NCBI GenBank assembly: GCA_002427015.1
Contig: DIPE01000087.1
Coordinates: 2,397 to 11,850, forward strand
Direction: 5' to 3'
From: Firmicutes bacterium UBA5496
GTDB taxonomy: Bacteria; Bacillota; Proteinivoracia; UBA4975
DNA length: 9,454 bases
This document shows, piece after piece, positions 5,148 to 9,454 of the stretch. The stretch's first letter is position 1. Every line of letters starts with the position of its first letter. The notes under the pieces are model-generated. The model saw only the letters and a program-made list of their open reading frames with translations. It did not search any database and was not told where the DNA came from. A program made the translations under genes and the position numbers.

Positions 5148-5815
5148 GCAGCACCCCCCAGAAATAAGCGCAGAATCAATCCCGCCAGGGTAAAAATACC
5201 AGTGAATATCCAATTGGCCACGGGGGTGAGGAAATATTGGTATAAGCCTGTAACCAGCACCACAATTAAGATAAGAAAGCCATACCGCTCAATTTGGTAG
5301 AAAAACTTGGAATAGCGGGGAGGCAAGATGTTAAAGAGAATCTTGGACCCGTCCAGGGGGGGAATGGGCAGCAGGTTAAAGACACCCAAGTACACATTAT
5401 ACAGCATCAGATATTCAAAGAAGATGACTGCATGCACAGCAATCTCCCACCCGAGTTTGACTCTGGCCACATAACTTAGGGCCCAGGCGATGCCAGCCAG
5501 CACTGCCAGAAGAAAATTCATGCCCGGGCCGGCAACAGCCACCAGGAGCATGCCCCGCCTGCGATCGCCTCTGAAATACAGGGGGTTGACATGCACCGGT
5601 TTTGCCCAGCCAAACTTGACAATAAGCAGCATCAGCAGGCCCACAGGGTCCACATGTCTCAGGGGATTTAGTGTCAGGCGCCCGGCATACCTGGGGGTTG
5701 GGTCCCCCAGCATATCCGCTGCCTTGCCATGGGCGTATTCATGAAAACTCATGGCAATTATCAGGGCCGGCAGCCAGTAGAACAGATTCCGAATAAAAGT
5801 CTGCAAATACGACAT
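5144..5815 (-). CDS. Membrane-embedded M50 metalloprotease (site-2 protease family)
   Basis: This is a 223-residue multi-pass membrane zinc protease of the M50 family, the group of short enzymes without PDZ or CBS domains often found upstream of scpA in Firmicutes. The zinc-binding HExxH motif is HEYAH at 25-29, with E26 the catalytic residue. The third zinc ligand is in the LDG motif NLLPIPPLDG (147-156). Between them are the conserved GDPTPRYAGRLTLNPLRHVDPVG (about 37-59, quoted in part) and AGPGMNF (95-101). Five to six hydrophobic helices are visible, including residues 101-117, 127-146 and 176-195. The substrate is unknown. ATG at 5815 lies 2 nt after the upstream gene, with GGAGG about 11 nt before it. 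Confidence 0.94.
   Translation of the reverse strand: MSYLQTFIRNLFYWLPALIIAMSFHEYAHGKAADMLGDPTPRYAGRLTLNPLRHVDPVGLLMLLIVKFGWAKPVHVNPLYFRGDRRRGMLLVAVAGPGMNFLLAVLAGIAWALSYVARVKLGWEIAVHAVIFFEYLMLYNVYLGVFNLLPIPPLDGSKILFNILPPRYSKFFYQIERYGFLILIVVLVTGLYQYFLTPVANWIFTGIFTLAGLILRLFLGGAA
5152..5159 (-). promoter_or_regulatory. Ribosome binding site selecting the scpA start
   Basis: GGGGGGTG lies 4 nt before ATG at 5147, inside the end of the M50 protease gene. It favours the 248-residue ScpA over a 22-residue longer in-frame reading. Confidence 0.65.
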
Positions 5816-5817
5816 TG

Positions 5818-8439
5818 CTATTCCCCCTCCTTGCGCAAGCGATCAGCCAGGGCCAGCTCTTCTTCTTGGGTCAGTACCCGGCCCTCAAGTTTTGCCCGGT
5901 GCACAGCTTTAAGAATCCTGCCCATTCTTGGCCCGGCCTCAACTCCCAACCGGATTAAATCGTTGCCGTCAATTGCAATCTCACACTCCGCCAGTTTATC
6001 CAGGTAGAGTAGAACCCTGGAGCGCAGCCGGGCTTCTCCGGGATTGGCAGCCAGCAGAGCCAGCAAAGCCAGGGTTGGCTGGGGCTGGAGCAGATCATAG
6101 ATGCCGCTGGGAGATAAATCCTCAGCTTGCAAAGCGCTGCTCAGGCGTTCCAGTTCTCCCGCCACCTGAGAGACCAGCTGTTGTTCCCGGCCGCCCCTGA
6201 GGCTAAGCCGCTCAAGATCTTCCTCCCCCGCCTCCCGGGGAACTGCTTGAAGCAAAAGCAGGGGGTAGAGTAGCCAGCTCTGGGATACTAAGCTCTGCTT
6301 TGTCTGCCACTGGCTGATGTTGGCAGCGGCGTCAATCTGCCTTTCCAGCTCCCTGCTCCATTCCAGTACGGGTATAAGTCTCTGCAGCGCCCCCAGCTCC
6401 CAAGCCATCTTCAACAAAGCGGGCACGTTGGGCTCCATAAACATCAGGCGCAACTCCCTGCCCAGCCTGGTTGCAGGCGTCTTTGCCAGCATGTCATCTA
6501 CTACCGCCCTGTCCAGCAACATCCGGGTGCCTTCTTCCAGGCGAAAACCGTAGCGGCAGGCAAACCTAATTGCTCTCAATATTCTTGTGGGATCTTCGAC
6601 AAAACTCAGGTTATACAGCACCCTGATCAGGCCGGCCTGCAAATCGGCATGGCCGCCGAAAAAGTCCAGAAACTCGCCGAATCTATCGGTGTTAAGGGCA
6701 AAGGCCATTGTATTGATGGTAAAATCCCGGCGGTACAGATCATGTTTGATAGTGGTTTGCTCCACCTCCGGCATGGCTGCAGGGAATTGGTAATATTCCA
6801 TTCTGGCGGTAGCAAAGTCTATCTGGAACCCGTCGGCAAGAGTTAAAGAGGCTGTTCCCATCTCCTCATGGACGGCCAGTTTGCCTCCTGCCGCTGCCGC
6901 CAATATGCGGGCGTATTTTATGGCGTTGTCTTCCACAGCCACATCCAAATCGAAATTAGGCAGCCCCAGCAGCAAATCCCGGACAAAGCCGCCTACGGCA
7001 TAGACCATAAACCCTTCTTGCTGGGCAATTTGTCCCAGCAACATCAATATGCCCTGAATCCGCTGGGGTAACCGGCTGTTAATCAGGTCAGTCAGATTGG
7101 CAGCCGGTTTCGCCAGGCGGTAATCCCTAGAACTGAACAGGGATTTGTGCAAGGGGGCCTCGCCGGCGCCGTAAATCTGCTTTATCAGGTCTGTGCGGGT
7201 GATAATGCCCGCCAATCTTCCCCGGTCCAGGACCGGCACTCGGCCGATGTCATTTTGAACGATAATTCTTGTCACTTCATTGATGGGCGCAAGCACATCA
7301 ACTGTAACCACATTGCGAGTCATATAATCCCGCACTGGGGCCTGCCCCAGGTTATGGCGCATGGCCTTTTCAATATCCCTCCGAGAAACTATGCCGCTTA
7401 CCGCCTGCAGGCTGTTGACCACTGGAATCCCAGTGTGACCGTATCGCAAGAGCAGGCGGTGAGCTTCGGCTATGGGCGCATCCTCAAGAATTGTCTTGAC
7501 CGGGGCAGACATTATGTCCCCTGCCACCTGTCCCTTAGGCAGCCTTTGCCGCAAAAGCTCCACTACCCTGGCATACAAGGCGGAAGGGCTGAGGTTATTA
7601 AATGTCTTCGTAATGGCCCCGGCATATCCCTTTACTTTTAATGGAGCGAAAAGCTCTAGGAGGTTAAGCTCAGGCCGCTGGCTGCGGGCTACCAGGTGCG
7701 CCTGATTTTCCATTTTGACAATGCTGACTGCTATATCACAGGACTCCAACTCCGCCAGGCGCTGAGTAAGCATTCCTAAGCCGCTGACAAACTGTTCCAG
7801 GCTGGCGGCCATAAAAAGGACGCTGCGCTGGTTTATTGCCTCAATGCGGGCCTCTCCCAGCAAGGCCGCCAGCAGCTCCCGCTGCTCAGGGGCCAGGCGG
7901 ATATCAATGTACTTGCTGACTTGAGACAATCTCCCCCCCTGCTCCCGCAGCCAGGCTGCAGCCAGCATATCCCTGGGGGTAGTGGCAACACTGGTCAGGC
8001 AATGGGTATCCTCATAAATCCCCAGCAAAAACAAGGTGGCCTCAAAAGGCGAAACCGGCAGTTTTTTGTCTCTCAGCTGTTCAACGAGAATGGTGGTAAC
8101 TGCCCCAACTTGTTGGCGTATGCCCGGACCCTCAGGTTCATAGGGAGGGTGATGATCATAGGTGACTATAGTATCAGCCTTGTCACAGAGCCAGGCCAGC
8201 TCCCCCAGAAGGCGGCGGCCTTGAGCATCCACTATGTATAATTTTGAGATATCTTCCAGATTTAGCCCTTCTGCTCTGTGCAGGGGCAAAAAGCCTTCGT
8301 GTCCGGAAATAAACTGGCGAACCCCAGGGCGCTGACTGCCGGCAAGGACCATGACCGCCTGGGGATGCAATTTCGAACAAGCGACCATGGCGGCCAGTGC
8401 ATCAAAATCTGTGCCCCCATGGCTGACAATGACCTCCAT
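5818..8439 (-). CDS. DHH phosphoesterase-CBS pair-tRNA nucleotidyltransferase fusion
   Basis: This is an 873-residue three-part protein. Residues 1-300 form a DHH-family phosphoesterase: motif I HGGTDFD (7-13), D71 in YIVDAQG, DHH at 95-97 and D144 in GIYEDT give a complete set of metal ligands. Residues 306-362 and 368-424 are two CBS domains, which usually bind adenine nucleotides. Residues 475-870 are a class II poly(A) polymerase/tRNA nucleotidyltransferase: GGFVRD (483-488), catalytic DLD (497-499), RRDFTIN (570-576) and VEDPTRILRAIRFA (614-627). The same architecture is known in Aquifex and some Firmicutes, where it is the A-adding enzyme that completes the tRNA CCA end together with a separate CC-adding enzyme. 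Whether this one adds A or CCA cannot be told here. Start ATG at 8439 follows AGGGGGTG. Confidence 0.93.
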   Translation of the reverse strand: MEVIVSHGGTDFDALAAMVACSKLHPQAVMVLAGSQRPGVRQFISGHEGFLPLHRAEGLNLEDISKLYIVDAQGRRLLGELAWLCDKADTIVTYDHHPPYEPEGPGIRQQVGAVTTILVEQLRDKKLPVSPFEATLFLLGIYEDTHCLTSVATTPRDMLAAAWLREQGGRLSQVSKYIDIRLAPEQRELLAALLGEARIEAINQRSVLFMAASLEQFVSGLGMLTQRLAELESCDIAVSIVKMENQAHLVARSQRPELNLLELFAPLKVKGYAGAITKTFNNLSPSALYARVVELLRQRLPKGQVAGDIMSAPVKTILEDAPIAEAHRLLLRYGHTGIPVVNSLQAVSGIVSRRDIEKAMRHNLGQAPVRDYMTRNVVTVDVLAPINEVTRIIVQNDIGRVPVLDRGRLAGIITRTDLIKQIYGAGEAPLHKSLFSSRDYRLAKPAANLTDLINSRLPQRIQGILMLLGQIAQQEGFMVYAVGGFVRDLLLGLPNFDLDVAVEDNAIKYARILAAAAGGKLAVHEEMGTASLTLADGFQIDFATARMEYYQFPAAMPEVEQTTIKHDLYRRDFTINTMAFALNTDRFGEFLDFFGGHADLQAGLIRVLYNLSFVEDPTRILRAIRFACRYGFRLEEGTRMLLDRAVVDDMLAKTPATRLGRELRLMFMEPNVPALLKMAWELGALQRLIPVLEWSRELERQIDAAANISQWQTKQSLVSQSWLLYPLLLLQAVPREAGEEDLERLSLRGGREQQLVSQVAGELERLSSALQAEDLSPSGIYDLLQPQPTLALLALLAANPGEARLRSRVLLYLDKLAECEIAIDGNDLIRLGVEAGPRMGRILKAVHRAKLEGRVLTQEEELALADRLRKEGE

Positions 8440-8469
8440 AGTCCCACCCCCTCTTAAAGTCTGCCAATA

Positions 8470-8500
8470 ATTATATCATATATGCCCCGGTCATAGAAAA
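8470..8500 (-). promoter_or_regulatory. Extended -10 promoter of the nucleotidyltransferase-M50-scpA-scpB operon
   Basis: TGATATAAT (8478-8470) is a full extended -10 element. The -35 region, 17 nt upstream, reads TTCTAT and is weak, which is common for extended -10 promoters. It overlaps the T-run of the upstream terminator. The transcript would start near 8463, about 24 nt before the ATG, leaving room for the AGGGGGTG site. Confidence 0.6.
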
Positions 8501-8531
8501 AAAGAACGCCGGCAGTTTATGCATTGCCGGC
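8497..8531 (-). terminator. Intrinsic terminator upstream of the nucleotidyltransferase operon
   Basis: GCCGGCA (8531-8525) pairs with TGCCGGC (8514-8508) over a 10-nt loop, followed by GTTC and seven T (8503-8497). It ends transcription from the membrane-protein gene or from a possible small RNA in between. Confidence 0.85.
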
Positions 8532-8600
8532 AGCCCTATGGAGATACTTTTGCCTAGGTGCAACGGGAGAGGAGCCCGGGCAATGGCCACCCGCTCCCGC
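8532..8600 (-). ncRNA. Possible structured small RNA or long 3' UTR
   Basis: The region from the membrane-protein stop to the terminator has no credible reading frame. From about 8600 downward, AGCGGGAG can pair with CTCCCGTT (8 pairs). An inner or alternative pairing is GGAGC with GCTCC enclosing GGG with CCC. The terminator hairpin closes the 3' end. With a start near 8596 the RNA would be about 100 nt. It matches no RNA family that I recognise. It may instead be only the 3' UTR of the membrane-protein gene. Confidence 0.35.
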
Positions 8601-8602
8601 TG

Positions 8603-8629
8603 ATTTTGGTTCTGTCGAATTTGTGACAA
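8603..8629 (-). promoter_or_regulatory. Possible promoter for the intergenic RNA
   Basis: TTGTCA (8629-8624) matches the sigmaA -35 at 5 of 6 positions, and CAAAAT (8608-8603) matches the -10 at 4 of 6. The spacer is only 15 nt, so this is a weak candidate. It overlaps the Spo0A-like sites. Confidence 0.25.
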
Positions 8630-8630
8630 A
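8613..8630 (+). promoter_or_regulatory. Tandem Spo0A-box-like sites
   Basis: TGTCGAA (8613-8619) is a perfect match to the 0A box consensus TGNCGAA. A second site, TGACAAA (8624-8630), matches at 6 of 7. They are 11 bp apart, one DNA turn, in the same orientation, as often seen for Spo0A dimer binding. An isolated TGTCGAA also occurs inside the nucleotidyltransferase coding region (near 6595-6601, minus strand) by chance, so the tandem arrangement is the main support here. Confidence 0.4.
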
Positions 8631-8660
8631 AAGGCACGTCCCAGTCGATTAAGTTATTCT

Positions 8661-9302
8661 TCACCATTCATGCCATTCACCTGTAACAGGGTTAAAGGTG
8701 TAGGCGGAAAGTATACCCGCATCTTCGAATCTAAAGACATAAAGGCGGTCCACACAGGGGGATGCTGCCGGTTCAGCGTAAATTGTTTCTCTTTTCTCGG
8801 GTTGGACCAAATTACCCGGGATATCCCCGGTTATTGTCGCCTTAGCGGCTTCATATGTGTATTTTGGCAAGCAGGCAACCATTACAAAAAGAATTATTGC
8901 GACCATGACAAAGTTGGCAACGATTTTCTTCCACCCGGGTTTCTTGGGGTCAGAAAGATACATCGTAACTATCTGGACCACCGCGGCAATTAACACCGGC
9001 CATTGAGGGTTGATGACCCCGGCATAGCCTGCATAGTAGTACCATAATAAGCCCGCAACTACAGGGAGGGAAATACAGTAAAACCACAACCCTGGTTTCT
9101 TCCTTATCACCGCCACCGCCACCACTAAGACAGCAAAATGGCTAAATTGCAATACATAATCGAAGAGTGATTGCGAAAAAGTTTGCAGGGACATAATCAG
9201 CAGGGCAAATAGCCAGGGGATAATTCGGTGATGTTTCCTGTCTCCGGTGAAGAGAAAGAAAGGCACAATAAATAATACAGCCAAAATAAAGAAAAGTAAC
9301 AT
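8661..9302 (-). CDS. Unrecognised membrane protein with about six helices
   Basis: I do not recognise this protein (213 residues from the ATG). It has about six hydrophobic segments, roughly at residues 2-20, 27-45, 48-66, 70-90, 96-114 and 126-146. The first begins LLFFILAVLFIVPFFLF. Short basic loops (GDRKHHR, RKKPG, DPKKPGWKK) probably face the cytoplasm. The last 65 residues are soluble and end AYTFNPVTGEWHEW; with an even number of helices both ends would be on the same side. An in-frame GTG at 9305 is adjacent, but ATG at 9302 gives better spacing to GGTGG (4 nt). It stands apart from the downstream operon by 220 bp and a terminator. The start region and composition look like a real gene; the function is unknown. 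Confidence 0.7.
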   Translation of the reverse strand: MLLFFILAVLFIVPFFLFTGDRKHHRIIPWLFALLIMSLQTFSQSLFDYVLQFSHFAVLVVAVAVIRKKPGLWFYCISLPVVAGLLWYYYAGYAGVINPQWPVLIAAVVQIVTMYLSDPKKPGWKKIVANFVMVAIILFVMVACLPKYTYEAAKATITGDIPGNLVQPEKRETIYAEPAASPCVDRLYVFRFEDAGILSAYTFNPVTGEWHEW

Positions 9303-9354
9303 CACTCCACCTTCCCTTGATTGTATTCTCTTGTAAAGAAATATAGCTTTTGAA

Positions 9355-9454
9355 TTACCAAGGTACCGAATTTAGATAACGATCAATAGCACAGTTAAGG
9401 ATGTCATAAAAGTAGGGTGTATACCAGGTCTCAAGGATCTTTGGGCCATATGTC
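9355..9454 (-). CDS. C-terminal end of an unrecognised protein (partial)
   Basis: An open frame enters from the right edge and ends at TAA (9357-9355) after 32 codons. The peptide contains PKILETWYTPYFYDILN and ends DRYLNSVPW. It is rich in aromatic residues and looks more protein-like than the other two minus-strand frames, one of which stops after seven codons. No family is recognisable from such a short piece. The 50 bp to the next gene contain that gene's ribosome binding site but no convincing promoter. Confidence 0.4.
   Translation of the reverse strand, partial: TYGPKILETWYTPYFYDILNCAIDRYLNSVPW

Noticed and set aside
6595..6601. A TGTCGAA 0A box inside the nucleotidyltransferase gene
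   Set aside because: It falls on codons for the conserved VEDPTR motif and has no second box or promoter nearby, so it is a chance match.
7147..7641. Plus-strand open frame of 164 codons opposite the CBS region
   Set aside because: The complementary strand encodes two clear CBS domains in an uninterrupted 873-codon frame, so this is a shadow.
8521..8600. c-di-GMP-I (GEMM), Moco or SRP RNA in the gap upstream of the nucleotidyltransferase
   Set aside because: Fragments such as GGCAAAAG and GGGCTGCCGG look similar to GEMM, but the paired GCAAAG/tetraloop-receptor layout is absent. No other known RNA consensus fitted.
1..9454. CRISPR arrays, insertion sequences, tRNA or rRNA genes, phage genes
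   Set aside because: No repeat-spacer pattern, transposase, terminal inverted repeats, tRNA cloverleaf or rRNA-like stretch was seen. The region reads as ordinary chromosomal operons.
9371..9454. Plus-strand coding start at the right edge
   Set aside because: An open frame exists (through VIKVGCIPGLKDLWA), but it has no visible start codon with a ribosome binding site. The minus-strand tail is more protein-like.

Overview
The window looks like chromosomal DNA of an anaerobic, endospore-forming, Gram-positive bacterium of the Clostridia, probably a Desulfotomaculum/Moorella-like lineage. This is inferred from the genes: the sporulation genes spmA, spmB and ytfJ/gerW, a sporulation-type D,D-carboxypeptidase, scpA-scpB, an M50 site-2-type protease, and a fused DHH-CBS-tRNA nucleotidyltransferase. 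No rRNA or other taxonomic marker is present. Every supported gene lies on the minus strand, so transcription runs from high to low coordinates.

In transcription order, the right edge holds the C-terminal end of an unrecognised protein (9454-9355) and then an unrecognised membrane protein of about six helices (9302-8661). The gene-poor stretch 8660-8440 holds two Spo0A-box-like sites, a GC-rich structured segment ending in a strong intrinsic terminator (8531-8497), and an extended -10 promoter (8470-8478). That promoter probably drives a compact operon: the DHH-CBS-nucleotidyltransferase fusion, the M50 protease, scpA and scpB. These genes are separated by 2 nt or overlap by 4 to 8 nt, and the operon closes with a clear terminator at the scpB stop codon (3909-3882).

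A second, sporulation-related unit follows: a DUF2953 protein (YtfI-like), ytfJ/gerW, a D-Ala-D-Ala carboxypeptidase, spmA and spmB. SigmaE-like promoter sequences precede the DUF2953 gene and the carboxypeptidase gene. A weak hairpin terminator sits between ytfJ and the carboxypeptidase gene. Together these genes fit mother-cell work on spore cortex structure, core dehydration and spore protein function.

After spmB comes an independent metal-response unit: a promoter (392-365), a leader carrying a NiCo (czcD-motif) riboswitch aptamer (254-169), and an overlapping intrinsic terminator (183-143). Beyond these lies the start of a cation diffusion facilitator gene (98-1), cut off by the window edge. 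The aptamer and terminator share the same RNA strand, so they are mutually exclusive. That arrangement predicts an ON switch, with Ni2+/Co2+ binding allowing expression of the exporter.

The most useful observations are the riboswitch with its readable switching mechanism, the possible Spo0A-linked small RNA in the 8497-8640 gap, the KTG-to-KIG change in the carboxypeptidase, and the 104-nt out-of-frame overlap between the DUF2953 gene and ytfJ.
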